Shown: positions 49,845 to 61,282 of the stretch, one piece after another
How positions within the stretch are numbered: the first letter of the stretch is position 1
Layout of the letters: each line of letters opens with the position of its first letter
Source of the DNA: Pseudomonas azotoformans
Lineage (GTDB): Bacteria; Pseudomonadota; Gammaproteobacteria; Pseudomonadales; Pseudomonadaceae
Length of the DNA: 64,000 nt
Reading direction: 5' to 3'
Assembly (NCBI RefSeq): GCF_900103345.1
Contig: NZ_LT629702.1
Coordinates: 5,316,501 to 5,380,500, forward strand
Notes under the pieces: model-generated
What the model saw: the letters and a program-made list of their open reading frames with translations, nothing else
Database searches by the model: none
What the model was told of the DNA's origin: nothing
Position numbers and translations under genes: made by a program

Positions 49845-52478
49845 ATGGCCGATTGGCAGTCCCTCGATCCCGAGGCCGCTCGTGAAGCGGAAAAATATGA
49901 AAACCCTATTCCTAGCCGCGAACTGATCCTGGCGCACCTCGCCGATCGGGGCTCGCCTGCTAGCCGCGAGCAGTTGGTTGAAGAATTCGGTCTGACCACC
50001 GAAGACCAGCTCGAAGCCCTGCGCCGCCGCCTGCGCGCCATGGAGCGCGACGCACAATTGATCTACACCCGCCGTGGCACGTACGCGCCAGTGGACAAGC
50101 TCGACCTGATCCTCGGCCGCATCGCCGGCCATCGTGACGGCTTCGGCTTCCTGATCCCGGACGACGGCAGCGATGACCTGTTCATGAGCCCGGCGCAAAT
50201 GCGCCTGGTGTTCGATGGCGACCGTGCCCTGGCGCGTGTTTCCGGCCTGGACCGTCGCGGTCGCCGTGAAGGCGTGATCGTCGAAGTGGTGTCCCGTGGT
50301 CACGAGACCATCGTCGGTCGCTACTTCGAAGAAGGCGGCATTGGTTTTGTGGTGCCGGATAACCCGAAGGTGCAGCAGGAAGTGCTGATCACCCCGGGCC
50401 GCAATGCGAATGCCAAGGTTGGCCAGTTTGTCGAGGTGAAGATCACCCACTGGCCGACCCCTCGCTTCCAGCCGCAGGGTGATGTGATTGAAGTGGTCGG
50501 CAACTACATGGCGCCGGGCATGGAAATCGATGTCGCGCTGCGTACCTACGATATTCCTCACGTCTGGCCTGAAGCCGTCGTGAAAGAAGCGCGCAAGCTC
50601 AAGCCGGAAGTCGAAGAGAAGGACAAAGAGAAGCGCATCGACCTGCGCCATCTGCCGTTCGTCACCATCGACGGCGAAGACGCCCGCGACTTCGACGATG
50701 CGGTCTACTGCGAAGCCAAGCCGGGCAAGCTGCGTCTGTTCTCCGGCGGCTGGAAGTTGTACGTGGCGATTGCCGACGTCTCCAGCTATGTGAAGATCGG
50801 TTCTGCCCTGGATACCGAAGCGCAAGTGCGTGGCAACTCGGTGTACTTCCCCGAGCGCGTGATTCCGATGCTGCCCGAGGAGTTGTCCAACGGCCTGTGC
50901 TCGCTGAACCCGAAAGTCGACCGTTTGGCCATGGTGTGCGAGATGACTATCTCGAAAACCGGCGAAATGACGGACTACCAGTTCTATGAAGCGGTGATCC
51001 ACTCCCAGGCGCGCCTGACCTACAACAAGGTCAGCACCATCCTGGAACAGCCGAAAACCAGCGAAGCCAAAGCATTGCGTGGTGAGTACGGCCATGTCGT
51101 GCCGCATCTCAAGCAGCTCTATGCGCTGTACAAGGTGTTGCTGGGCGCACGTCACACCCGAGGCGCGATCGATTTTGAAACCCAGGAAACCCGGATTGTC
51201 TTCGGTTCCGAGCGCAAGATCGCTGCGATCACCCCGACCACCCGTAACGATGCGCACAAGCTGATCGAGGAATGCATGCTGGCGGCCAACGTGGCCACCG
51301 CTGAGTTCCTGAAAAAGCACGAGATCCCTGCGTTGTACCGGGTGCACGACGGCCCGCCGCCGGAGCGTCTGGAAAAGCTGCGTGCGTTCCTCGGCGAACT
51401 CGGCCTGTCCCTGCACAAAGGCAAGGACGGCCCGACGCCGAAGGATTACCAGGCTCTGCTGGCCAGCATCAAGGACCGCCCGGATTACCACGTGATCCAG
51501 ACCGTCATGCTGCGCTCCCTGAGCCAGGCGGTGTACAGCGCGGATAACCAGGGCCACTTCGGCCTGAATTACGAGGCGTACACTCACTTCACCTCGCCGA
51601 TCCGTCGTTACCCGGACCTGCTCACGCACCGCGCCATCCGCAGCGTGATCCACTCCAAGCAGGACACCCCGCACGTCAAGCGCGCCGGTGCCATGACCAT
51701 TCCGAAGGCACGGATCTATCCGTACGACGAAGCGGCCCTGGAACAGCTGGGCGAGCAGTGCTCCATGAGCGAACGCCGCGCCGACGAAGCCACCCGCGAC
51801 GTCGTGAACTGGCTCAAGTGCGAGTTCATGAAAGACCGTGTGGGCGAGTCGTTCCCGGGTGTGATCACTGCGGTGACCGGCTTTGGTCTGTTTGTGGAAC
51901 TGACCGACATCTACGTCGAGGGCCTGGTGCACGTCACCGCCTTGCCGGGCGACTACTACCACTTTGACCCTGTGCACCACCGCCTGGCGGGCGAGCGCAG
52001 CGGTCGCAGCTTCCGTTTGGGCGATACCGTGGAAGTACAGGTCATGCGCGTCGACCTCGACGAGCGCAAGATCGACTTCGGTATGTCCGACAAGCCTGCC
52101 GAGTCGCCCGGCAATCGTAAAAAACGTAGCAGCGAAGCGACTCCAGCTAGCAAAGGCAAGGGGGCGCCAGCTAAAACAGCCGTCGTAGAACCTGCGCCAG
52201 CCAAGGCCGCTCGTCGTTCATCGACCAAGGAAAAGGCCCCCGAAGCCTACCGCCCAAGCGACGCAGCGGCGAAAAATGCCGAGCTGCGCAAGAGCCGTGA
52301 GTTGAAGCAGCAGTTGCTCAACGAAGCCAAAAGCGGTGGTAAAGCGGCGTCTGGGGGAAAGTCCCACGGGGCGGAAAAGCCGTCGAGCAAGCCGAGTAAA
52401 CACCGTAAAGGCCCGCCAAAAGCGGGTTCGGCTCCCGCGAAAAGCGGCGGGTCGCGCAAACCTAAGGCCAAGTCATGA
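49845..52478 (+). CDS. rnr: Ribonuclease R
   Basis: RNase R is a processive 3'-5' exonuclease that unwinds structured RNA and joins in rRNA and tmRNA quality control. The 877 residues hold an N-terminal helix-turn-helix (about 20-85), two cold-shock OB folds, the RNB catalytic domain with DGEDARDFDDAVYC, and an S1 domain (SFPGVITAVTGFGLFVEL). The last 130 or so residues are a lysine/alanine/serine-rich disordered tail, longer than in the 813-residue E. coli enzyme. rlmB overlaps its stop by 4 bases. Confidence 0.98.
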   Translation: MADWQSLDPEAAREAEKYENPIPSRELILAHLADRGSPASREQLVEEFGLTTEDQLEALRRRLRAMERDAQLIYTRRGTYAPVDKLDLILGRIAGHRDGFGFLIPDDGSDDLFMSPAQMRLVFDGDRALARVSGLDRRGRREGVIVEVVSRGHETIVGRYFEEGGIGFVVPDNPKVQQEVLITPGRNANAKVGQFVEVKITHWPTPRFQPQGDVIEVVGNYMAPGMEIDVALRTYDIPHVWPEAVVKEARKLKPEVEEKDKEKRIDLRHLPFVTIDGEDARDFDDAVYCEAKPGKLRLFSGGWKLYVAIADVSSYVKIGSALDTEAQVRGNSVYFPERVIPMLPEELSNGLCSLNPKVDRLAMVCEMTISKTGEMTDYQFYEAVIHSQARLTYNKVSTILEQPKTSEAKALRGEYGHVVPHLKQLYALYKVLLGARHTRGAIDFETQETRIVFGSERKIAAITPTTRNDAHKLIEECMLAANVATAEFLKKHEIPALYRVHDGPPPERLEKLRAFLGELGLSLHKGKDGPTPKDYQALLASIKDRPDYHVIQTVMLRSLSQAVYSADNQGHFGLNYEAYTHFTSPIRRYPDLLTHRAIRSVIHSKQDTPHVKRAGAMTIPKARIYPYDEAALEQLGEQCSMSERRADEATRDVVNWLKCEFMKDRVGESFPGVITAVTGFGLFVELTDIYVEGLVHVTALPGDYYHFDPVHHRLAGERSGRSFRLGDTVEVQVMRVDLDERKIDFGMSDKPAESPGNRKKRSSEATPASKGKGAPAKTAVVEPAPAKAARRSSTKEKAPEAYRPSDAAAKNAELRKSRELKQQLLNEAKSGGKAASGGKSHGAEKPSSKPSKHRKGPPKAGSAPAKSGGSRKPKAKS

Positions 52479-53230
52479 GTCTGGAAAAAATCTACGGCGT
52501 CCACGCCGTAGAAGCACTGCTGCGTCACCACCCTAAACGCGTCAAGCAGGTATGGTTGGCGGAAGGCCGCAGCGAGCCGCGCGTACAAGCGCTGGTTGAG
52601 CTGGCCACGCAAAACAAGGTTGCCATCGGCCAGGCCGAGCGCCGTGAAATGGACGTGTGGGTAGAGGGTGTTCACCAGGGCGTGGTGGCGGACGTCAGCC
52701 CGAGCCAGGTCTGGGGCGAGGCGATGCTCGACGAGCTGCTCGACCGTACCGAAGGTGCGCCGTTGCTGCTGGTGCTCGACGGCGTGACCGACCCGCACAA
52801 CCTCGGCGCCTGCCTGCGTTCGGCGGACGCTGCCGGCGCGCTGGCGGTGATCGTGCCTAAAGACAAGTCGGCGACCCTGACGCCGGTGGTGCGTAAAGTC
52901 GCGTGTGGCGCGGCGGAAGTGATTCCGCTGGTGGCCGTGACCAACCTGGCACGCACCCTGGAGAAACTCCAGCAGCGTGGCCTGTGGGTCGTGGGTACGG
53001 CGGGGGAGGCCGAGGTCAGCATTTATGACCAGGACCTCACCGGCCCGACCATCCTGATCATGGGCGCCGAAGGTAAAGGCATGCGTCGCCTGACCCGTGA
53101 GCATTGCGACTACCTGGTGCACCTGCCGATGGCCGGTAGCGTCAGCAGCCTCAACGTGTCGGTGGCCACCGGCGTCTGCCTGTTCGAGGCCCAGCGTCAG
53201 CGCGGTGCGAAGGCCAAGCCGAAGAAGTAA
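52475..53230 (+). CDS. rlmB: 23S rRNA (guanosine-2'-O-)-methyltransferase RlmB
   Basis: RlmB methylates the ribose of G2251 in 23S rRNA. The 251-residue SPOUT enzyme has an N-terminal substrate-binding domain (about 1-75) and the trefoil-knot domain with LDGVTDPHNLGACLRSA, IMGAEGKGMRR and SSLNVSVATGVCLFE. Its ATG lies within the rnr stop (ATGA), so the two genes are translationally coupled, as in many gammaproteobacteria. Confidence 0.97.
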   Translation: MSLEKIYGVHAVEALLRHHPKRVKQVWLAEGRSEPRVQALVELATQNKVAIGQAERREMDVWVEGVHQGVVADVSPSQVWGEAMLDELLDRTEGAPLLLVLDGVTDPHNLGACLRSADAAGALAVIVPKDKSATLTPVVRKVACGAAEVIPLVAVTNLARTLEKLQQRGLWVVGTAGEAEVSIYDQDLTGPTILIMGAEGKGMRRLTREHCDYLVHLPMAGSVSSLNVSVATGVCLFEAQRQRGAKAKPKK

Positions 53231-53239
53231 AAAGGTCAA

Positions 53240-53332
53240 AATGTGGGAGCGGGCTTGCTCGCGAATACGGTATATCAGTCACTGCAGTTGGGGCTGATAC
53301 ACCGCTTTCGCGAGCAAGCCCGCTCCCACATT
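53240..53332. repeat. REP pair, gtgggagcgggcttgctcgcg family
   Basis: Arms aatgtgggagcgggcttgct... and ...agcaagcccgctcccacatt enclose a spacer with atatcagtcac...gctgatacaccgct. It sits 9 bases after rlmB and separates it from rpsF. Together with the rpsF leader it accounts for the 301-base gap before rpsF. Confidence 0.87.
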
Positions 53333-53383
53333 GGTTTTGTGTTTAACCTGAGATCGTGATTGTTCAAATAATCACCAATCAAC

Positions 53384-53412
53384 TTGCACGCATCCTCCCC
53401 CTTCTCTACAAT
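53384..53412 (+). promoter_or_regulatory. Sigma-70 promoter of the rpsF operon
   Basis: TTGCAC (53384-53389) and TACAAT (53407-53412) with an exact 17-base spacer. A leader of about 110 bases follows before the rpsF ATG. Near its end, ctgaccg and cggcag (53488-53506 area) can form a small bulged hairpin that could be the S6:S18 autoregulatory site; that last point is conjecture. Confidence 0.75.
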
Positions 53413-53531
53413 TGCGCCCCTTGCCTTCCTGGCGGGCACCGAGGTGCCTCCCTGCGGCAAGATCCATAAGTGTCATTCACTCCTTGTCTGACCGTTTTTG
53501 AGCGGCAGGCTACAACCCGTAAGGAGCATTC

Positions 53532-53954
53532 ATGCGTCATTACGAAATCATCTTTTTGGTCCACCCGGATCAAAGCGAGCAAGTCGGCGGCATGGTTGAG
53601 CGTTACACCAAGCTGATCGAAGAAGACGGCGGCAAAATCCACCGTCTGGAAGATTGGGGCCGTCGTCAACTGGCCTACGCAATCAACAATGTTCACAAGG
53701 CTCACTACGTGATGCTGAACGTTGAGTGCACTGGCAAGGCCCTGGCCGAGCTGGAAGACAACTTCCGCTACAACGATGCTGTGATCCGTAACCTGGTCAT
53801 CCGTCGCGAAGAAGCCGTTACCGGCCAATCCGAGATGCTCAAGGCTGAAGAAAACCGCAGTGAGCGCCGTGAGCGTCGCGACCGTCCTGAGCACGAAGGC
53901 GCTGATAGCGCTGATAGTGATGACAGCGACAACAGCGATAACGCTGACGAGTAA
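53532..53954 (+). CDS. rpsF: 30S ribosomal protein S6
   Basis: S6 pairs with S18 on the platform of the small subunit. The 140-residue protein has the normal S6 fold in its first 100 residues ([33 protein letters not shown]) and an acidic serine/aspartate tail where RimK adds glutamates in some bacteria. ATG 53532 follows gtaaggagc. First gene of rpsF-rpsR-DUF2232-rplI. Confidence 0.99.
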   Translation: MRHYEIIFLVHPDQSEQVGGMVERYTKLIEEDGGKIHRLEDWGRRQLAYAINNVHKAHYVMLNVECTGKALAELEDNFRYNDAVIRNLVIRREEAVTGQSEMLKAEENRSERRERRDRPEHEGADSADSDDSDNSDNADE

Positions 53955-53982
53955 TCCACGGACCTTTTAAGGAGCCTATCAA

Positions 53983-54213
53983 ATGGCACGTTTCTTCCGT
54001 CGTCGTAAATTCTGCCGCTTCACCGCTGAAGACGTGAAAGAGATCGATTACAAAGATCTCAACACTCTGAAAGCCTACGTATCCGAGACCGGCAAAATCG
54101 TTCCAAGCCGTATCACCGGTACCAAAGCACGTTATCAGCGTCAGCTGGCCACCGCTATCAAGCGCGCCCGCTTCCTGGCCCTGCTGGCCTACACCGACAG
54201 CCACGGCCGCTGA
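53983..54213 (+). CDS. rpsR: 30S ribosomal protein S18
   Basis: S18 forms a heterodimer with S6. At 76 residues it has the usual length; the basic N-terminus [13 protein letters not shown] and the core [18 protein letters not shown] are standard. An aaggag ribosome site precedes it. One cysteine is present in the N-terminus (KFCRF), not the zinc-binding set seen in some phyla. Confidence 0.99.
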
Positions 54214-54249
54214 GACCGGGCAGTCGACAAGTAGTAAGGGATTGAATGC

Positions 54250-55143
54250 ATGCGCGCCTTAGCTGAGTTCATCATGCGCGGTCGCGTGCAGGCCACTCTG
54301 GTAGTGGCTGGATGTGCAGCATTGCCGTTGTTGTATTGGTTGGGTGCTGCCGCAGGTTGCCTTGTGCTGCTGCGGCGCGGTTTGCAGGATGCCCTTGGCG
54401 TCCTGGCCCTGGGAGTGCTGGCCGCCTTGATCTGGTGGCTGCAACTGGGCGAACCCAAGGTACTTCTGGTACTGCTGGGGTCGTCGAGCCTTGCGTTGGT
54501 TTTGCGCGCAAGTGAGTCCTGGGCCCGCACGCTGCTGGTCAGCGTGGCAGTGGGGTTGGTGTTTTCGGTGTTGATCGACGCGGCTTTCCGCCCGCAGATC
54601 GAGGCGCTGTCGCAAGAGATCGTCAAGATCCTGCCGATGGCCCTCGGGGAACTCTACCAGCAGCTTTCGGTAGATGAGCGAGCGCGTCTTGCGACACTGA
54701 TTGCACCGGCCCTGATCGGCCTGATGGCGGTAATGATGCAGATCGTCAGCGTGCTGAGCCTGATGCTTGGGCGTTATTGGCAGGCGTTGTTGTACAACCC
54801 GGGTGGTTTTGGTCGCGAGTTTCGCAGTATCAGAATCCCCGTGGGCCCGGCGATGTTGCTGCTGGCACTCATGGTGGTCGGACCGTACTTCGGTTCACAA
54901 GCCACCTTGCTGGTGCTGTTTTGCAGCGTACCGCTGGTGTTCGCCGGACTGGCCCTGATTCACGGGCTGGTCGCGCAGAAGCGCCTGGCCAAGTTCTGGC
55001 TGGTGGGGATGTACGTAACAATGGTGCTGTTCATGCAGCTGATCTATCCGTTACTCGTGGTTCTGGCCATTGTCGACGGCCTGATTGATTTTCGCGGTCG
55101 TCTGGCGCCGAAAGACGCCGATAACGCGAACGGTGAAGGTTAA
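54250..55143 (+). CDS. DUF2232 family inner-membrane protein
   Basis: A 297-residue protein with about eight hydrophobic segments and no soluble domain, of the DUF2232/YybS type. Function unknown. It lies between rpsR and rplI, 18 bases before rplI, so it is expressed with ribosomal proteins; the same insertion occurs in PAO1 (PA4933, from memory) and other pseudomonads. The longest polar loop is around residues 120-145 (FRPQIEALSQEIVKI). ATG 54250 follows aagggattgaatgc. Confidence 0.88.
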   Translation: MRALAEFIMRGRVQATLVVAGCAALPLLYWLGAAAGCLVLLRRGLQDALGVLALGVLAALIWWLQLGEPKVLLVLLGSSSLALVLRASESWARTLLVSVAVGLVFSVLIDAAFRPQIEALSQEIVKILPMALGELYQQLSVDERARLATLIAPALIGLMAVMMQIVSVLSLMLGRYWQALLYNPGGFGREFRSIRIPVGPAMLLLALMVVGPYFGSQATLLVLFCSVPLVFAGLALIHGLVAQKRLAKFWLVGMYVTMVLFMQLIYPLLVVLAIVDGLIDFRGRLAPKDADNANGEG

Positions 55144-55161
55144 AAGTTAGAGGATTTTCAC

Positions 55162-55608
55162 ATGCAACTGATCCTTCTGGAAAAAGTCGCCAACCTGGGC
55201 AACCTGGGCGACAAAGTGAACGTTAAGGCCGGCTACGGTCGTAACTACCTGCTGCCATACGGCAAAGCCACCGCTGCAACCGCTGCCAACCTGGCTGCGT
55301 TTGAAGAGCGTCGTGCCGAGCTGGAAAAAGCCGCAGCAGACAAAAAAGCTTCGGCCGAAACTCGCGCTGCCCAACTGGCTGAGCTGGAAGTGACTATCAC
55401 TGCCACCGCCGGTGACGAAGGCAAGCTGTTCGGTTCGATCGGCACCCACGACATCGCTGATGCACTGACCGCCTCCGGCGTTGAAGTGCAGAAGAGCGAA
55501 GTTCGTCTGCCGAACGGCACCATCCGCAACGTAGGCGAATTCGACGTAGCCGTGCACCTGCACGCCGAAGTTGAAGCCACCGTACGCGTTGTCGTGGTAG
55601 CAGCTTAA
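55162..55608 (+). CDS. rplI: 50S ribosomal protein L9
   Basis: L9 binds 23S rRNA at the L1 stalk base and helps keep the reading frame. The 148-residue protein shows the two globular domains joined by a long helix: N-terminal [19 protein letters not shown] with [13 protein letters not shown], a helix rich in alanine, lysine and glutamate at about 45-75, and the C-terminal domain with [13 protein letters not shown] strong terminator follows, separating it from dnaB. Confidence 0.99.
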   Translation: MQLILLEKVANLGNLGDKVNVKAGYGRNYLLPYGKATAATAANLAAFEERRAELEKAAADKKASAETRAAQLAELEVTITATAGDEGKLFGSIGTHDIADALTASGVEVQKSEVRLPNGTIRNVGEFDVAVHLHAEVEATVRVVVVAA

Positions 55609-55655
55609 GCCGCACCTAACTGACTGGCACCTCGCGTGCCAGGCGGTTAACATCG

Positions 55656-55692
55656 GGCACGATCCTGTTTACAGGTCGTGCCTTTTGTTTTT
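55656..55692 (+). terminator. Intrinsic terminator after rplI
   Basis: ggcacgatcctg-ttta-caggtcgtgcc forms a stem of about 11 pairs with one mismatch or bulge, followed by ttttgttttt. It lies 28 bases before the dnaB ATG. A smaller hairpin, ggcac-ctcgc-gtgcc, stands at 55626-55640 before it. Confidence 0.85.
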
Positions 55693-55719
55693 CTACACAC
55701 CCCCAAATTCCAAGTGGCC

Positions 55720-57117
55720 ATGAACGATATTTCAGCTCCTGAGCAATACGATCTGCAAACCGCTGCCCTGAAGGTGCCGCCGCATTCCATCGAGGCCGAA
55801 CAGGCCGTGCTCGGTGGTTTGATGCTGGACAACAACGCCTGGGAACGCGTGCTGGATCAAGTCTCGGACGGTGATTTCTATCGCCATGACCACCGCCTGA
55901 TCTTCCGTGCCATCGCCAAGCTGGCCGACCAGAACTCACCGATCGACGTGGTGACCCTGGCCGAGCAGCTAGACAAGGAAGGCCAGACCTCCCAGGTTGG
56001 CGGCCTCGGCTACCTCGGTGAGCTGGCGAAAAACACGCCGTCCGTCGCCAACATCAAGGCCTATGCCCAGATCGTTCGCCAGCGCGCCACGCTGCGCCAG
56101 CTGATCGGCATCAGCACCGAGATCGCCGACAGCGCCTTCAACCCCGAAGGGCGCACCGCTGAAGAGATCCTCGACGAAGCCGAGCGCCAGATCTTCCAGA
56201 TCGCCGAGGCCCGCCCGAAAACCGGCGGCCCGGTGGGCGTCAACGAGCTGTTGACCAAGGCCATCGACCGCATCGACACCCTGTTCAACACCGACGCCGC
56301 CATCACCGGTATTTCCACCGGGTATGCTGACCTGGATGAGAAGACCAGCGGCCTGCAGCCCTCCGACTTGATCATCGTCGCCGGTCGTCCGTCCATGGGT
56401 AAGACCACCTTCGCGATGAACCTGGTGGAAAACGCCGTGTTGCGCAGCGACAAGACCGTGCTGGTGTACTCCCTGGAGATGCCCGGTGAATCGCTGATCA
56501 TGCGGATGCTCTCGTCGCTCGGGCGTATCGACCAGACCAAGGTGCGTTCCGGCCAACTGGAAGACGACGATTGGCCGCGCCTGACCTCGGCGGTCAACCT
56601 GCTCAATGACCGCAAGCTGTTCATCGATGACACCGCAGGCATCAGCCCATCCGAGATGCGCGCACGTACCCGGCGCCTGGTGCGTGAGCACGGCGACATC
56701 GCCCTGATCATGATCGACTACCTGCAGTTGATGCAGATCCCCGGTTCCAGCGGTGACAGCCGGACCAACGAAATTTCCGAAATCTCCCGGTCCCTCAAGG
56801 CCCTGGCCAAGGAATTCAACTGCCCGGTGGTGGCGCTGTCCCAGCTCAACCGTTCCCTGGAGCAACGCCCCAACAAGCGCCCGGTGAACTCCGACTTGCG
56901 CGAATCCGGCGCGATCGAGCAGGACGCCGACGTGATCATGTTTGTGTACCGCGATGAGGTGTACCACCCCGAGACCGAGCACAAGGGCATTGCCGAGATC
57001 ATCATCGGCAAGCAGCGGAACGGCCCGATCGGCTTTATCCGCCTGGCGTTCATCGGTAAGTACACGCGCTTCGAGAACCTCGCGCCGGGCAGTTATAACT
57101 TCGACGACGACGAGTAA
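55720..57117 (+). CDS. dnaB: Replicative DNA helicase
   Basis: DnaB unwinds the parental duplex ahead of the replisome. The 465-residue protein has the N-terminal DnaG-interacting domain (HSIEAEQAVLGGLMLDN) and the RecA-like motor with Walker A GRPSMGKTTFAM, Walker B LIMIDYLQLM and the arginine-finger region near SRSLKALAKE. No intein is present. ATG 55720 has a weak ribosome site (aagtggcc). In many relatives dnaB follows rplI as here. Confidence 0.98.
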   Translation: MNDISAPEQYDLQTAALKVPPHSIEAEQAVLGGLMLDNNAWERVLDQVSDGDFYRHDHRLIFRAIAKLADQNSPIDVVTLAEQLDKEGQTSQVGGLGYLGELAKNTPSVANIKAYAQIVRQRATLRQLIGISTEIADSAFNPEGRTAEEILDEAERQIFQIAEARPKTGGPVGVNELLTKAIDRIDTLFNTDAAITGISTGYADLDEKTSGLQPSDLIIVAGRPSMGKTTFAMNLVENAVLRSDKTVLVYSLEMPGESLIMRMLSSLGRIDQTKVRSGQLEDDDWPRLTSAVNLLNDRKLFIDDTAGISPSEMRARTRRLVREHGDIALIMIDYLQLMQIPGSSGDSRTNEISEISRSLKALAKEFNCPVVALSQLNRSLEQRPNKRPVNSDLRESGAIEQDADVIMFVYRDEVYHPETEHKGIAEIIIGKQRNGPIGFIRLAFIGKYTRFENLAPGSYNFDDDE

Positions 57118-57213
57118 CCCTTCTGCTCAATTCCGACCATTATCGTCGGAATTGGTCAAAATTTGTGCTATATTCCGCGCCCGCGATTTTTCATCTCAAC
57201 ACCGGTCACCGTC

Positions 57214-59517
<2,304 letters not shown>

Positions 59518-59537
59518 TCGCAGCCTGAACATGCCAG

Positions 59538-59566
59538 ACGCCAGCCTCGTGCTGGCGTTTTGCTTT
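59538..59566 (+). terminator. Intrinsic terminator of the YgiQ-family gene
   Basis: acgccagc-ctcgt-gctggcgt forms an 8-pair stem followed by ttttgcttt. It starts 21 bases after the stop codon. Confidence 0.85.
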
Positions 59567-59610
59567 CTAGCCGGTGGGTAGCCTGTTTGTTAAGGTGGCG
59601 CCCATTAAAT

Positions 59611-59690
59611 CGCCTTCGCGAGCAAGCCCGCTCCCACACTTGAATGTATTCGCAAATCAAAATGTGGGAGCGGGCTTGCTCGCGAAGGCG
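59611..59690. repeat. REP pair, gtgggagcgggcttgctcgcg family, inverted order
   Basis: cgccttcgcgagcaagcccg... and ...cgggcttgctcgcgaaggcg are near-perfect arms with a spacer of about 26 bases. The order is opposite to that of the copy at 53240. It ends 38 bases before the ATG of the unidentified gene and so lies in its upstream region. Confidence 0.86.
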
Positions 59691-59728
59691 TCAGTTCAGT
59701 CACCACCCATTTCAAGGAAGAACACCCC

Positions 59729-60649
59729 ATGGGTAACCCCCTGGCCGGCATCGGCATGGACTCCAACCGCTCGCAGTTCATGGCGCGCCAACGCATCGAA
59801 AGCCAGATCAACCTGCCGCGCCTGTTCGCGGCCATCGATGCCGACCCCGGTATTGTCGGTGCAGGCGTCGTATACATCGACGCCGACTTCAACGTCATCA
59901 CCCTGCGCGAATTCAAGCCCATCTGCAGCATCAAGCCTAAGCGCATCATTTTGCGTGAAGCACAGAAGTACATTGCACCGACGCAGTTTGCTCAACATGT
60001 CGTGAGCAATCCTCGAGAGTCCCGACTGATTGGCGAAGCCGTGAATACCGGAATCTCCTGCCTGGGGGCTGTCATCAGTTGGGCTGCGATTGCCAGTGGA
60101 ACCATTCTGGTGCCTTTCAGCGCTGGCGCCAGTTCCGTCATCGTTGTAGTGGGATATGCGGCTGCCGGCGCGAGTATGCTTCAGTGCTTTAACGGCATTG
60201 CCCGAACAGCGCTGGAAGTCGCCAAACCTGAGGTCAAGGATTCGCTCGACAGTGAAGGTTGGTACCAGAATGCGTCCATCGTGCTGGACGCCGTATCACT
60301 GGCCGGCGTAGGCGGTTCGGCCCTGACGACGGTCAAGCTGGTCAGGGCTGCCAAAGCATCGACGGGCAAGAGCCTGCGTGACGTGCTTCGCGGTTTGAAT
60401 CGCCAGGAAAGAGCCAAGCTGACGAAAGAGCTGCTCAGCATCAACCATCCCAGCTTGACCGCGAAGATGATCAAATTGAGGCAGGCGTCGGGCGAACTCA
60501 CCAAGCGTTTCACCCCTACGCAGCTCAAGCACAGCACCACTACCCAGATCAAAGACGTCCTCGGCGCAACCATAGGATTTGGCGGGAGTGCGTACTCCGG
60601 AAACGTCAATACCATCGCGATTGGGTTGTACGAGGAAATAAACGAATGA
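59729..60649 (+). CDS. Unidentified protein with glycine-zipper-like hydrophobic segments (possible membrane-active effector)
   Basis: A 306-residue protein I cannot assign. Residues 1-85 look like a small globular alpha/beta domain (AIDADPGIVGAGVVYIDADFNVI). Residues 101-153 form two adjoining hydrophobic stretches rich in Ala, Gly and Ser; another lies at 182-203 (ASIVLDAVSLAGVGGSALT), similar in style to pre-toxin segments of polymorphic toxins, and a third at 276-300. A basic region (205-265) lies between. No signal peptide. aaggaag precedes ATG 59729. Its stop overlaps the next gene's ATG (ATGA), giving an effector-immunity-like layout; function is inferred only. Confidence 0.8.
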   Translation: MGNPLAGIGMDSNRSQFMARQRIESQINLPRLFAAIDADPGIVGAGVVYIDADFNVITLREFKPICSIKPKRIILREAQKYIAPTQFAQHVVSNPRESRLIGEAVNTGISCLGAVISWAAIASGTILVPFSAGASSVIVVVGYAAAGASMLQCFNGIARTALEVAKPEVKDSLDSEGWYQNASIVLDAVSLAGVGGSALTTVKLVRAAKASTGKSLRDVLRGLNRQERAKLTKELLSINHPSLTAKMIKLRQASGELTKRFTPTQLKHSTTTQIKDVLGATIGFGGSAYSGNVNTIAIGLYEEINE

Positions 60650-61095
60650 CCGAGTTAATGACGCTACGCGACTTTTTCAGGCAATACTTTCTGACGTTTA
60701 TGGGTGGAGTATTTGCTGCGTGTTTTTCTTTGGCGTTGGCTGTGGCGCTGGCGTTCATCACCTATTTTCGTGATGCGCCCATTGCTCAAGTGGGGCTCAA
60801 GATCATGTCTGCCGGGGCGCTGCTCATTCTGTTGACGGTCCATAGCAACTTTATGATTTTGCGGGGCCGACCCTCCTGGGTGTGGGTAATGGTCGGTATC
60901 TACATCGCCTGTCTACTGTTTGTAGTTCCGATGATTCAATTCCAGCCTCACAAAATTCTTTATGGGTTGGCGCTGTTATTCCCATTGCTCGGATTATTGA
61001 CACTTAACAGCAAGGTTCAACGAGAGATGCGCCAGAAGCTGCTTGAAATCCGCCACCTGCGCCAAGCCGCGATTGCCAGGCGCAAAACCGCTTGA
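60646..61095 (+). CDS. Small four-helix membrane protein (possible immunity partner)
   Basis: A 149-residue protein with four predicted helices at about 15-40, 46-66, 77-97 and 103-121, then a basic cytoplasmic tail (QREMRQKLLEIRHLRQ). I do not recognise the family. Its ATG overlaps the stop of the preceding gene by 4 bases, so the two are translated together. By hand count of four 60-base rows the GC content is 43-53%, against about 60% in neighbouring core genes, which suggests acquisition. Immunity to the upstream protein is conjecture. Confidence 0.78.
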   Translation: MTELMTLRDFFRQYFLTFMGGVFAACFSLALAVALAFITYFRDAPIAQVGLKIMSAGALLILLTVHSNFMILRGRPSWVWVMVGIYIACLLFVVPMIQFQPHKILYGLALLFPLLGLLTLNSKVQREMRQKLLEIRHLRQAAIARRKTA

Positions 61096-61282
61096 TTGGG
61101 TAGATTCCCCACCCGTCTTCACACCTGCGCCACAAATATGTGCGTCACTTGCACCAGAGCATCGCCGTTGGCGCCGTTTTGGTGCTGTACTGCACCGGGT
61201 CCCACGATAAAGCGCAATGACCGCCGCTCTGGCATAAGTCTTGCGCACTTTGTGTCCATGCCCTGGCTCGCAGGAGGCCGCC

